Shown here one piece after another: positions 19,794 to 29,707 of a DNA stretch of 64,000 nt. The first letter of the stretch is position 1. The number at the start of each line of letters is the position of its first letter. A program made the translations under genes and the position numbers. The notes below the pieces were generated by a model, which was not told where the DNA came from, did no database searches, and saw nothing but the letters and a program-made list of their open reading frames with translations. This DNA comes from CAXBBB01 sp963815505 (GTDB lineage Bacteria > Bacteroidota > Rhodothermia > Rhodothermales > BA12), in contig CAWFGU010000023.1 of the NCBI GenBank assembly GCA_963815505.1, positions 152,111-216,110 on the forward strand. The letters run 5' to 3'.

Positions 19794-20165
19794 ATGAAGC
19801 AATCGTACCGTCTCCTCGCCGTCCTGCTGGTCCTGCCGTTCCTGGCGGGCACCAACTCGTTCGCGGACAACTCGGCCATCGCCTCCGTTCCCTCTCCCGG
19901 TGCCTTCGACGTGCCGGTGCTGAGCGTCGTCTCCCCCAGCGGAAACACGATCGAGTTTTACCAGAGCGATCTGGGCTGGGAAGCCGTCAGCGCCGAGCAA
20001 CTCGCTGCTCTGTCAGACGAGGTGAACACCATTCCCGAGTCGATCCTCGACCAGATCAACACGTCCCCGCTGCTGGAGGGCGCCGCCGGTGAACCGGGCT
20101 GGACGTGCGAAGTCGTCAAGCACACCAACGGCCCGTGGACCTGGAACTGCTGGCGCGACTATTGA
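19794..20165 (+). CDS. Small secreted protein with Trp/Cys-rich C-terminus
   Basis: A 123-residue protein I do not recognise. Residues 1-24 (MKQSYRLLAVLLVLPFLAGT) are a clear signal peptide with probable cleavage near SFAD. The middle is polar with an amphipathic stretch (SAEQLAALSDEVNTIPESIL). The last 22 residues hold two cysteines and four tryptophans (GWTCEVVKH, GPWTWNCWRDY), which could form one disulfide once exported. A Gly-rich turn (EGAAGEPG) precedes this tail, loosely like the leader/core boundary of a peptide precursor, but no modification enzyme is nearby. It lies directly downstream of the NarL-type two-component operon, on the same strand after its terminator. The frame is intact and codon use is typical of the window. 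Confidence 0.7.
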   Translation: MKQSYRLLAVLLVLPFLAGTNSFADNSAIASVPSPGAFDVPVLSVVSPSGNTIEFYQSDLGWEAVSAEQLAALSDEVNTIPESILDQINTSPLLEGAAGEPGWTCEVVKHTNGPWTWNCWRDY

Positions 20166-20235
20166 TCCTCGCGGATCACGACTAAGGCGGGTCGAGACGG
20201 TGAACCGGGCGACGTAGGAGCCGTTGGGGCGTCGC

Positions 20236-20842
20236 ATGACAACTCACGGTAGTCCGGATCACAACTCCCCGCCTTTCCAAAACGCAGGCCTCTCGGATCC
20301 GTCCGAAGGCCTGCGTTTCGCTGTTGAAGCCACTCCGATTGGCGTCGTCTCGGGCGTTGGGACCGAGAGAGGACTCCGAGGGCTCGTCCTACTCGACACG
20401 GACGCTGAAGCTCAGGCGTGGGGCGAATCGCTCGGAGCGATCGCCCGCGCTGGCCGGTCACCCGCTGCTCGACTGGGTTGGCGACGTGGCGTGGGCGCTC
20501 AGCGTCGACTACGAGCTGAGCGACCTGGCCGACGAAAAGCTGCGCGCCGTTCCGCTCGACATCCAAGGCACGCCGTTTCAACTCGACGTGTGGGAGCGGC
20601 TGCGAGCGTTGGCGTGGGGCGAGACGACGACGTACGGCGCGCTAGCCGCTCGGATGGGCCGGGAGGTCGGCGCGTCGCAGGCGGTGGCCGGAGCGTGTGC
20701 GGCCAACCCGGTTGCCGTCGTCGTGCCGTGTCACCGCGTCGTCGGGGCGAGTGGCGAGATGCGTGGGTACCGGTGGGGCGTGGCTCGGAAGCGGCAGCTG
20801 CTGGCGCGCGAGCAGGCGCCGGTGCCGGACTTGTTTTCGTAG
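20236..20842 (+). CDS. ogt: Methylated-DNA--protein-cysteine methyltransferase (one frame break)
   Basis: DNA repair protein that removes alkyl groups from O6-alkylguanine by irreversible transfer to its own cysteine. The catalytic core is intact: FQLDVWERLRALAWGETTTY, ASQAVAGACAANPVAVVV and the active site VPCHRVVG, followed by SGEMRGYRWGVARKRQLLA. The N-terminal part lies in another frame (LRFAVEATPIGVVSGV, GLRGLVLLDTDAEAQAW) and joins at HPLLDWVGDVAW near 20460. The start is uncertain: ATG at 20236 gives MTTHGSPDHN, but a strong hairpin (20280-20318) then lies inside the coding sequence, so initiation downstream is also possible. Confidence 0.85.
20280..20318. terminator. Strong hairpin, terminator-like, at the ogt 5' end
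   Basis: AAACGCAGGCCT (20280-20291) is perfectly complementary to AGGCCTGCGTTT (20307-20318), and the interior TCGGA-TCCG-TCCGA also pairs, giving about 17 bp of stem. It is a good terminator for the small secreted protein gene 115 bp upstream, yet it falls within the open frame leading into ogt. Confidence 0.65.
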
Positions 20843-20863
20843 CCGATCGAGACGGCCGGACGC

Positions 20864-20901
20864 AAAGTGGGCCTCGCCGCCAAGGTGTGCGACGAGGCCC
20901 A
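20864..20901 (-). terminator. Terminator shared by ogt and the micro-ORF
   Basis: TGGGCCTCG (20868-20876) pairs with CGAGGCCCA (20893-20901). On the minus strand the stem is followed by CTTTGCG. A second small hairpin, TGTCGG-GGAG-CCGACA, lies at 20905-20920. The pair sits between convergent ogt and the 13-codon ORF and can terminate either. Confidence 0.6.
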
Positions 20902-20929
20902 AGCTGTCGGGGAGCCGACAAGGCTGGTG

Positions 20930-20971
20930 CTAGCAGCCGAAGCCAAAGGCTCCTTTCTGCGTGTCAGACAT
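20930..20971 (-). CDS. 13-residue micro-ORF with perfect Shine-Dalgarno
   Basis: A minus-strand ATG at 20971 opens 13 codons, MSDTQKGAFGFGC, ending in TAG. Seven bases upstream of the ATG is GGAGG within GGAGGTGATCC (20973-20983), an 11-base complement of the 16S rRNA 3' end at ideal spacing. Other starts in this window have essentially no Shine-Dalgarno, so this leader is exceptional. Hairpins follow the stop at 20905-20920 and 20864-20901. The peptide has no known homologue that I can name. It could be a signalling or modified peptide (the C-terminal Cys after FGFG is suggestive), a leader peptide, or the start of a longer gene cut by an indel, although the terminator right after argues against that. 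Confidence 0.5.
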   Translation of the reverse strand: MSDTQKGAFGFGC

Positions 20972-20972
20972 A

Positions 20973-20983
20973 GGATCACCTCC
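20973..20983 (-). promoter_or_regulatory. Ribosome binding site, full anti-SD complement
   Basis: On the minus strand this reads GGAGGTGATCC, matching eleven consecutive bases of the anti-Shine-Dalgarno complement. It fixes the start of the 13-codon ORF. No other gene in the window has a comparable site. Confidence 0.65.
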
Positions 20984-21216
20984 ATAGATAAGGGCAGAGA
21001 GTAAAACGTGGCACGACGCCCAGTGAGACGTGCGACGCAGCGTAATGCGAGCAGCCGTACGAGCCTGCTTGCGTAGGGGCGAACATGGCTACGAACATGC
21101 TGTTCCAACGTGCTAGGAAATCAGGACATGGCCGAAAACGGACGGTCAGACGGCCGCTCGTGGCGTAGCTTTTCAGGCGGTTCACCCGCTCCTCCCGTCG
21201 CTTTCTCCCCACCTGC

Positions 21217-23710
21217 GTGACGCTCCCCATCGAGGATCCGGTCCTCATCTTCGCGCTCACGATGTCGATCGTGCTGCTGGCGCCGATGCTGTTCAAGCGC
21301 GTCGGTATGCCTGGGCTGGTGGGGCTGATCGTCGTCGGCGCGATCGTGGGACCGAACGCCGTCGGGCTGCTGGCGCGCGATGCGACGTTCGAACTGCTGG
21401 GCACGGTCGGGCTGCTGTATTTGATGTTTACGGCGGGTCTGAGCATCGACTTCGATCAGTTCACCCGGCTTCGCGGGCGAAGCGTGACGTTCGGGCTGTT
21501 CTCATTCTCGCTTCCGTTCGTGCTGGCCTTGGGAGCCGGACTGATGCTGCTCGGCTTTGACTGGTCGGCGACGCTGCTGCTCGGCGCCATCGTCGGCTCG
21601 CACACGCTGCTGGCCTACCCGATCGCGCAGCGGTTCAAGCTGGACAAATCGCCCGCGGTCGTGATGACGATGGGCGGGACGGTCGTGACCGATCTGGTGA
21701 GCCTGCTGCTGCTGGCCGTCGTGACCCAGGTGGCGGCGGGCAAAGCCGAGGCGTCGGACTGGATGTGGTTCGCCGCACGCGTGGCGCTTTTGGCGTCGCG
21801 GCGACGTGGGGCGTGCAGCTGCTGGGCCGCTGGTTCTTTCGAACCGTCAAGCAGCAGCCCGACGTGCAGTTCGCGTTTCTGCTGACGGTCGTGTTTGGGG
21901 CGGCATTCGTGGCCGAGCAGGCCGGGTTGGCGGCGATTATCGGCGCGTTCGTCGTCGGGCTGTCGCTCAACCGGCTGGTGCCCGAGCAGTCGCCGATGAT
22001 GACGCGGATTCTGTTCGTCGGCGAGGCGCTGTTCGTGCCGTTCTTCCTGCTCTCGGTCGGGATGCTGGTCGATCTGAAAGCACTGCTCCAGCTTCCGCTG
22101 TGGGCGCTGGCGATCCTGCTTTCGGCCTCGCTCGTGCTGGGCGGTAAGGCGATAGCGGCCTACGTCGTCGGCAAGATCTATGGCTACACGCGCGACGAGC
22201 AGTGGACGATCTACGGCCTGTCGACGCCCCAGGCGGCGGCGACGCTGGCGGTCACGCTGATCGGCTTCGAGATTGGGCTGTTCAACGAGCAGATGGTCAA
22301 CGGCGTCGTCGTGATGATGCTGATTACGTGCCTGGTCGGCCCGTTCGTGGTCGAGCGGTGGGGACGGCGGATGGCGCTGGCGGCCGAGAGCGCGCCGCAC
22401 ACCGACGCGCCGCCGCAGCGCATCCTGGTCGCGCTGAGCAATCCCGAGACGGCCGAAGAACTGACCGATCTGGCGCTGCTGATCCACGATCCGTCGTCGA
22501 CCGTCCCGATCTACCCGATGACGGTCGTCCGCGACGGACCCGGCTCGGACGGACGCGTGGCGCAGGGCGAGGCGATGCTGAGCCGCGCCGTCTTGCACGC
22601 TGCCGCTGCCGATGTCGAGATGAAGCCGCTGACGAGGCTCGACCACAACCCGGCGGCAGGCATCGTTCGGGCAACCAAGGAGGAGCGGATTTCGACGGTC
22701 CTGATCGGATGGAACGGCGAGAACACGGCGCGCGCGTTCATCTTCGGCAGCGTGCTCGACCAGTTGCTCGGCGAGACGCGCGAGATGCTGTGGGTGTGCC
22801 GCCTCGCCCAACCGCTGGCGACGACTCAGCGCATTCTGGTCCTGGTGCCGCCCTACCTGTCGCGCGAAACCGGATTCGCCGCAGCCATGCGCGCCGTCAA
22901 GATCCTGGCCAAGCAGGCCGGTGCCGAACTGATTCTCGATGGCCGCCGAACGCTCAGCCGACGAACTGGAGGCGACGAGTCTGCGCATAAAGCCCAACGT
23001 CCCGCTGACGGTCGAGCGCATGGAGACGTGGACCGATACCGTCGCCACGACCGACGACCTGTACAAGAAGCGGCGACCTGCTCATCCTGCTCACCTCACG
23101 AGAGGGATCCTTGGCGTGGCGCCCCGCGCTGGACCGACTGCCGCGCGTTCTCGCCCAACGGTTCGACGAAGCCGGACTGCTCGTCGTGTATCCCGCCGAC
23201 GTGCCGCTGCGCACGCTCGTCGGGCCGCCGTCGAGCAGTGGCGCAAGGGCGCTCGCGCTCGCCATCTCCCCCGAACTGGTCCAGGTCGACTTCGAGCCCG
23301 ATACAGACGAGGAGACGATGCTGCGCGCCTTGCTGGACCCGCTCGCCGAGATGGGGTCGGTCGAAACCAGCGCCATGCTCGATCGCCTGCGCGCCGGAGG
23401 CACCGACTACGCCGTGGAGTTACGCCCCGGTGTGGCGTTCTACCACGCGCACACGAGCCTGACCCAGACGACCCACGTACTCGTCGGCACGAGCCGCGAC
23501 GGGTTGCACCTTCCGGCATCGTCTGGCCCGGTTCACGTGGTGCTGGTGTTTCTGTGCCCGCGCACGGTCGACTCGAGCCGCTACTTGGGCAAACTGGCCG
23601 CCGTCACGCACCTGGTGCAGACCGAGGAGCAGGTCGATGCATTGGCGGCGTCGGAGAATCCCGAGGACGCAGCGGCGCTCTTGCTGGCCGCGTTGCAAGA
23701 GCCGGAGTGA
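21217..23710 (+). CDS. CPA2 cation/proton antiporter fused to Usp-like and PTS EIIA-like domains (frame broken)
   Basis: A fusion of about 830 residues from the GTG at 21217. The first 390 residues are a CPA2/KefB-type antiporter with some 12 helices (MSIVLLAPMLFKRVGMPGLV, FGAAFVAEQAGLAAIIGAFV, YGLSTPQAAATLAVTLIGFE). A cytoplasmic universal-stress-like region follows (RILVALSNPETAEELTDLAL, ERISTVLIGWNGENTARAFI). The C-terminal 140 residues match the PTS EIIA type 2 / PtsN fold: GVAFYHAHTSL aligns with the phospho-histidine loop GIAIPHxR, then HLPASSGPVHVVLVFLCP and LGKLAAVTHLVQTEEQVDAL. Frame changes are needed near 21795, 22940 and 23075. It probably exchanges Na+ or K+ for protons under nucleotide or phosphorelay control; this last point is inference from the fusion. 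Confidence 0.85.
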
Positions 23711-23863
23711 GAGTCGTTCTGCCGCCAAAGTGTCCGCTGGTGTAACACGACCTGTCCGCCTCCGTACAGCGACCGCGTGCCCACCCCGTTCGACTCGCTC
23801 GACACGTCGGGGCACGGCGGTTGCCCCTTGCCGACGCTTCCGCTCACTCACGAACCGCATCCG

Positions 23864-25281
23864 ATGATTCGCCTCCTCCTCGTCCTCCTTCTCTTCGCGC
23901 CGACCGCATGGGCGCAGGACACACCCGTCACCACGCGCACGATCACGCTCGTCGACGCCGTCCAGATCGCCCAGCAGCAGAGCACGGCGCTGCGCCGCGC
24001 TCAGATCAGCAATCGGTTCAACGAGATCGCCATCTCGGACGCGCGCAACAGCTACCTGCCCGACGTGAGCGCGTCCACGAGCGCGCGGCAGAGCTACGGC
24101 CGCTCGTTCGACCAGGTGACGGGGCAACTCAATAACGAGACGATCGAAAGCGCGAGCGTCGGCGCGAGCGTCGGCTATACGATTTTCGACGGCAGCCGCC
24201 GTGCCCAAGTCGCTCAGGCCCGCGCGGGTCTGCGCGCTGGACAGCTGGGACTGGAGCGCGTCGAGCAAGATCTGGTCTTCCAGGTGGCGACGCAGTTTCT
24301 AAACGTCATCTCGTCTCGCGAGCAAGTCGACGTGCAGCAGATCGCGCTGGAACAGCAGGTGCGACGGCTCGAACAGGTCGAAGGGACTGATCGCCGGTGG
24401 TGTGCGTCCCGGCGTCCGAAGTGTTTCAGCAGCAGGCGAGGTGGCCCAGGCGCGCCTGAGCGTCGTCAACGCGCAGCGCGACGTGCAACTCGCCGAAGCC
24501 AACCTGATCCAGCTGCTCCAACTCGACCCGCTCGCCGAGTACCGCTTCGTCATCCCCGAGTTACCCGACCTGTCGGACGAGGCGCTCGACGTCGAAGCCT
24601 ACGATCTGCGCGGCCTGATCGCGACGGCCTACGAGCGCCGCGCCGACCTGGATGCGTCTCGAAGCCGACATTGAATCCGCAGATCTGAGCGCGTCGATCG
24701 CACGCGCCGGTCGCTTGCCTCGCGTGTCGGCGTCGGCCAGCTACGGCACGTCGTGGACCAGCGCGGCTCAGCAAATCGTGCTCGACGGTGGGGGCATTCC
24801 GATCGTCGACCCAGGCACGGGTCGACCTCAGACCGAGCGCACGGCTCTACTCGACCAGCTCGACCAGCAGCGCGGTGGTGGCCTTGGACTGTCGCTTTCG
24901 GTCCCCATTTTCGATGCCAACCGGACGCGCAACTCGGTCCAGCGGGCACGCGTACAGGCGCAGACGGCGCAGCTCAATCTGGAAGACCAGCAGCAGCAGA
25001 TCGCGACGCAGGTGCGCCAGGCGATCCTCGACTACCGAGCGGCGGCGGCGCAGGTGACGTTCTCACGCGTCCAGGTCGAGGCGGCGCAGCAGGCGTTTCA
25101 GGCCGCCGAGCAGCGCTACGCGGCAGGCGCAGGCACTCTTTACGACGTGCAGCAGGCCCAGACGCTGCTCACCAATGCGCAGAGCAACCTGGTCAGCGCG
25201 CAGTACCGATTCGTCTTCCAAGAGAAGCTGATCGACTATTATACCGGCACGATCGACGTCGACCGACTCTCGTTCGACTAA
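23864..25281 (+). CDS. TolC-family outer-membrane efflux channel (several frame breaks)
   Basis: Outer-membrane factor of about 470 residues. The ATG at 23864 begins a signal peptide (MIRLLLVLLLFAPTAWAQ). It has the two repeated TolC units of long periplasmic coiled-coil helices: TLVDAVQIAQQQSTALRRAQ, QVATQFLNVISSREQVDVQQ and EVAQARLSVVNAQRDVQLAE in the first, and SVPIFDANRTRNSVQRARVQ, IATQVRQAILDYRAAAAQVT and TLYDVQQAQTLLTNAQSNLV in the second. The frame breaks near 24387, around 24415-24440 and near 24655, each within an otherwise continuous alignment. It is followed by a MacA-type adaptor 43 bp downstream, so the two form an operon for an export system. Confidence 0.9.
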
Positions 25282-25324
25282 GCGCCCATCGGCACACCTT
25301 CACTCTCTTTCCAATCCACCCGTC

Positions 25325-26655
25325 ATGGCGCAGATTCCCGCTCGGAAAAACTCCAACAAAAAGCTCTACATCGGCCTCGGCCGTGCTCGGCGTTCTCGTG
25401 CTGCTCGCCATCGTCGCCGCCAGCATGTTCGGCGGTGGACCGAGCGGGACCGAGGTCAACGCCGAGATCGCGAGCGACGCACGATCACTCAGGTCGTGAC
25501 GGCGTCGGGGCGCGATCCAGCCTGAGATCGAGGTCAAGATCAGCCCCGAGGTGTCGGGCGAGATCATCGATCTGCGTGTGGCCGAAGGCGATCCCGTCCA
25601 GGCGGGCGACATCCTGATCCGCATCCGACCGGACATCATCCAGGCTCAGGTCGAGCAGTTGCAGGCCAGCGTGTTGCAGTCGCGGTCGAGCCAGAGTCAG
25701 AGCGAGGCGAGCCTGACTCAACGCACAGCAAGACCTGCGGCGCAAGGAAGGACTGGCGGCTCAAAATTTGATCGCGACGGCCGAACTGGAGGCCGCTCAG
25801 ACACAGGTGCAGGTCGCCGAAGCTCAGGTGCAGGGCGCCCGTTTCTCGGTCCAGTCCGCCAACGCGCGGCTGCGCGAAGCGCGCGAGCAACTCGCCAACA
25901 CGACGATTGTCGCGCCGATGAGCGGGACCGTCAGCCAGCTCAACGTCGAACTGGGCGAGCGCGTGGTCGGGACGAGCCAGATGGCCGGAACCGAACTGCT
26001 GCGCATCGCCCAACTCGAGCGGATGGAGATCGAAGTCGGCGTCAACGAAAACGACATCGTCAACGTGACGCTGGGCGACAGCGCGCTGGTCGAGGTCGAC
26101 GCCTACCCGGACGTGCCGATGCGTGGCGTCGTGACCGAGATCGCCAACAGCGCCCGCCTGAGCGGAACCGATCAGGTGACCAACTTCCTCGTCAAAGTCC
26201 GCGTGCTGGGTGTCGGCATGCCCTCGCCCGGCGGCATCACGACGGCGGTCGCCCAGCCCGAGGTCGTCATCCCCGGCGGCGACGTGCAGCTGCGTCCCGG
26301 CATGAGCGGAACCGTCGACGTGTTTACCCAGACGGCTCAGAGCGTGATCGCGGTCCCCATCGGAGCCGTCACGGCGCGCGACTTCAACAAGGTCCGCCGC
26401 GACACGACCGAGGGCGCCGTCACGCCCAGCGGCGAGGATCTACGCAAAGTCGTGTTCGTCGTCGAAGGCGGCAAGGCGCGGATGTTCGAAGTGTCGACCG
26501 GCATCGCCGACGCGACGCACATTCACATCCGCAGCGGCATCAGCGACACGGCGCGCGTCGTGACGGGCCCGTTCAGCGCCCTGAGCCGCACGCTCCGCCC
26601 CGACATGAACGTCGTCGTCAAGGAACGCAACCGCTTCGACAGCGACGAAAGCTGA
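25325..26655 (+). CDS. MacA/HlyD-type periplasmic adaptor (several frame breaks)
   Basis: Membrane-fusion protein linking an inner-membrane transporter with TolC. After MAQIPARKNSNKKLYIGL comes a single membrane anchor (VLGVLVLLAIVAASMFGGG). Then the barrel-sandwich half EIEVKISPEVSGEIIDLRVA, a helical hairpin (AELEAAQTQVQVAEAQVQGA), the second lipoyl half TTIVAPMSGTVSQLNVELGE, the beta-barrel (RMEIEVGVNENDIVNVTLGD) and the membrane-proximal domain (SVIAVPIGAVTARDFNKVRR). Frame changes fall near 25380, 25480, 25515 and 25735; the last 290 residues are in one frame. MacA-type adaptors usually pair with an ABC permease, but none follows. The matching ATPase is 3.8 kb away, past a divergent sigma/kinase unit. 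Confidence 0.88.
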
Positions 26656-26745
26656 CGTGTGATACCGCTCTGACCTGGCAGGTCTCCTCATTCGGGCACC
26701 CATCGACTACTCGCCTGCCTCGATCCGGGCAACGAGCCGGTCGAA

Positions 26746-29092
26746 CTAGCGGAGTGCTCGATGGCCTTCGGTAAACGTGCGGTAGGCCATGTCACGCGCG
26801 TTCGCGGGCCCTCTCAGCGCCTCGGGATCTCGCCCGACGCGTACAGAGCATCCGCGTGATCCCGCATGATGCGAGCCGTTCGTCGAGTGGTCTCCCAGAT
26901 TGGTTCGGTAAACGGCTTCGGCCTCTTCCAGCATAGCCAGCGCTTCAGCGGTCTGCCCGTCGTCCAATAGGTATCCGGCGACCTGAGCCTGGGCGCTCGC
27001 GGTGCTTGGATGATCCGGCCCCAGCGCGTCGCGGCGGATGTCATAAGCCAACCTCTTGAGACGCAGCTCTTCGACTTCGTCTCCCAGTTCGCCGTTCACG
27101 TTTCCCAGGTTGAGCAGCGGCGAGGTGCTCTTGACGTGCCGACCGAAGTAGGCAGGTGCAGGTCGACCGACTCGGAAAGCATCGCCTGGGCTTTGCTGCA
27201 GGCTATCCGAGTACCAGTAGGTGAGGCCCAAATTGTTGAGCGCGCTCGCCACGTACGGCGTATCGATCGGCACTTGGGCGCGGTGGAAGCTCCACTTCGC
27301 GCTCCTGCGCTTGCGCGGCCTCTGGCAGTCGGTCCATCGACCAGTAGAGCAGCCCGAGTTCGTGCAGGCTGGTAACGGTGCGCCGGTGATCGGGACCGAG
27401 CAGTCGACTCGTGGATCGCGTACGCCGAATCGATGAAGCACCTCGGCCTCGTCGTAGCGGTTGAGGTCGCGCAGCGAGACGCCTCGGTATTCGAGCAGGT
27501 CGGCGCGAGTCGTGTCAGCTGCAGTTCCTGTCGCGGGGACGAGCGGAAGCGCATCGGCGAGCAGCGCGTCGGACTGGTCGTAGACTGCCAGTCGGCGATA
27601 GATGTCGGCCATGTCGGCCATCAGTTGCGCTTGAACGTACGGCTGATCGGCCAAGTCGGTGCGGATGCGTTCGGCGCCTCGGTCGAGGAGCGTGCGCGCC
27701 GAAACGGTGTCGTAGCTCACGTCTTCGGGGTTAGCCGATGCGAACAGCCCCATCGCAAACGCTCGCATCTGCGGTCTGCTTGCGCGCCTCGTCGACAGTG
27801 CGACTCGCGCGCTCGCGCTCTGCTGCCACGTCGGCCTGCCACAGCGCCGATCCCAGGCCGACGACCAGAATCAGCACCATCGCCGCACCGACGCCAACCG
27901 GCGCACGATATCGCTTGAACGAACCGGCCGCGCGCGGTAGCGCCACGCTCCACCGCGCGCGTCAACCGGCGCTTCCGTCCAGGTGACGCGCCACGTCGTC
28001 GGCTAACGCCGCTGCGGATTCATAGCGCTGCTCCGGCTCCTTGCGCATCGCTTTGAGCGTGACGTGGTCGAGGTCGGATCGGAGCAGGCGCGTCAGGTGA
28101 CTACGCGTCATGCCCCGAGTCGTGGCTGCTGCCGACGTGTTCGGCGTGGACCGGGCGAGGCGCGTGCTCGGGGCTTGCGGCTCGGCGTTGAGAATGGCGT
28201 CTTCGACCGCCCGGCGTGCGCGCGACGGGCAGATCGTAGGGCCGCTCGCCGACGAGCAGTTCGTAGAGCAAGATGCCCAGCGCGTACACGTCGGTCGCCG
28301 TCGTGACGGCCTCGCCTCGGATCTGCTCGGGCGCGGCGTACTCGAGAGTAAAAACAGCGGCGTCCGTCCGCGTGATCGGCTGTTCGCCTTCGGCCTCCTC
28401 GGCCAGCCGGGCGATGCCGAAGTCGAGTAGTTTGACGACAGGCCGCCCCTCTACGACGGTCACAAGCACGTTCGACGGCTTCAAGTCACGGTGTACCACC
28501 AGCCGCTGGTGCGCGTGCTGAACGGCGCGGCAGACGGTGTGGAACAGCGCCAGCCGCGCGGCGACAGGCAGTCGGTTGCGGTCGCAGTACACGTCGATGG
28601 GTTCGCCCTCGACGTATTCCATCACGAAATAGGGCCGTCCGTCGTGGGCTAGGCCGCCGTCGTAGAGGCGCGCGATGTGGGGATGATCGAGCGTTGCGAG
28701 GATGCGGCGCTCGCGCAGGAAACGCAGCCGCAGTTCGTCCGAATCCAATCCCCGCGGCAGCACTTTGAGGGCGACTGAGCGCGGCAGATCATCGCGCTGG
28801 GCGAGGTAAACGACGCCCATGCCGCCCGTGCCTAGCGTGCGGACGAGACGGTAGGGGCCGATGCGCTCGCCTTCGACGGCCGCGTCGACCTGTCCACTCG
28901 TTGCGGGCGGCTTCCAGAAAGTCCGGCGACCGTTCGTGCGCGCCGACCATCGACCCGCACGGCAGAGACCACGTCCGGCGACGCTGCGCTGGTCCGGTCG
29001 AGAAATCCGGATCGTTCATCGGCTGGAAGGTCGAGCGTCTGGTGAAACAGCGCCTCGACGCGGCTCCAGTGGTCGCCAGAAGGAGTAGACAT
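26746..29092 (-). CDS. Membrane Ser/Thr protein kinase with C-terminal TPR region (many frame breaks)
   Basis: A Hanks-type kinase of about 780 residues. The start MSTPSGDHWSRVEALFHQTL at 29092 is the usual short N-terminal module. The kinase domain has GPYRLVRTLGTGGMGVVY (Gly loop), VALKVL (ATP lysine), VVHRDLKPSNVLV (catalytic loop), LLDFGIARL (DFG) and YAAPEQIRGE (APE). A membrane helix follows (GVGAAMVLILVVGLGSALW), then a TPR region outside or at the membrane (PYVQAQLMADMADIYRRLAV, YDQSDALLADALPLVP, VASALNNLGLTYWYSDSLQQ). At least eight frame changes are needed, the densest in the window, but all motifs survive. It lies 50 bp downstream of the ECF sigma gene on the same strand; in known ECF/kinase pairs the kinase controls the sigma factor. 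Confidence 0.82.
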
Positions 29093-29141
29093 GACGTAAG
29101 GGGTAGTATCGTTTATACGCGTACTACGCGCCTCAAAACGC

Positions 29142-29707
29142 TCACGACAGATCGATTTCGCTGCGGAGCCACGCTTTGGCCATCGTCCAGTCGCGCCGGA
29201 CGGTAGCAGGCGAGACGCCGAGCATCTCAGCCGTCTCGTCAATGGAGAAGCCGCCGAAGAACCGCAACTGGATGATCTGCGCCTTGCGCTCATCTATGCC
29301 TTCGAGCCGCTCGAGCGCTTCGTCGAGCGCGAGTACGTCGGCGGGCGTCAGATCGGCGAAGACAGGCACCTCCTCGACGTTCAGGTCGGTCTGATTGCCG
29401 CCGCGCTTCTCGGCTTGCGTGCGCCAGCGCGTAGTCGACCAGGATGCGGCGCATCGAGCGCGACGCCATCGCGAAGAAGTGGCGTCGGCTCTCCCACGTC
29501 ACGCGGTCGAGGTCAATCAGCTTGACGTAGGCCTCGTGGACGAGGGCGGTCGGGTTGAGCGTGTGTCGCGGGCCGCTCCTGGCGCAGGTGGTTGCGGGCG
29601 ATCAAGCGCAGCGCGTCATAGACCTGCGGCATCGCCTGATTGGCTGCGTCCGGCGCTCCGTCTTGCTGCGCGTTGAGGAGTTGGGTCAGGTCTGGAGCTG
29701 GGGACAT
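29142..29707 (-). CDS. ECF sigma factor, TIGR02999-like (two or three frame breaks)
   Basis: An extracytoplasmic-function sigma factor of about 188 residues. The start MSPAPDLTQLLNAQQDGAPD at 29707 leads into region 2 (VYDALRLIARNHLRQERP, then WESRRHFFAMASRSMRRILV). Region 4 is complete in one frame: LALDEALERLEGIDERKAQI, IQLRFFGGFSIDETAEMLGV and SPATVRRDWTMAKAWLR. The string RRHFFAMASRSMRRILVDYA is diagnostic of the TIGR02999 / ECF43-like group, which is typically encoded next to a Ser/Thr kinase, as here. Frame changes occur near 29580 and near 29415. No anti-sigma factor is seen; control by kinase phosphorylation is known for some relatives and is inferred here. Confidence 0.85.

Noticed and set aside
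20973..20983. Plus-strand GGATCACCTCC as a fragment of 16S rRNA 3' end
   Set aside because: Only eleven bases match and the flanks do not resemble 16S. The minus-strand reading as an SD with an ATG at correct spacing explains it better.
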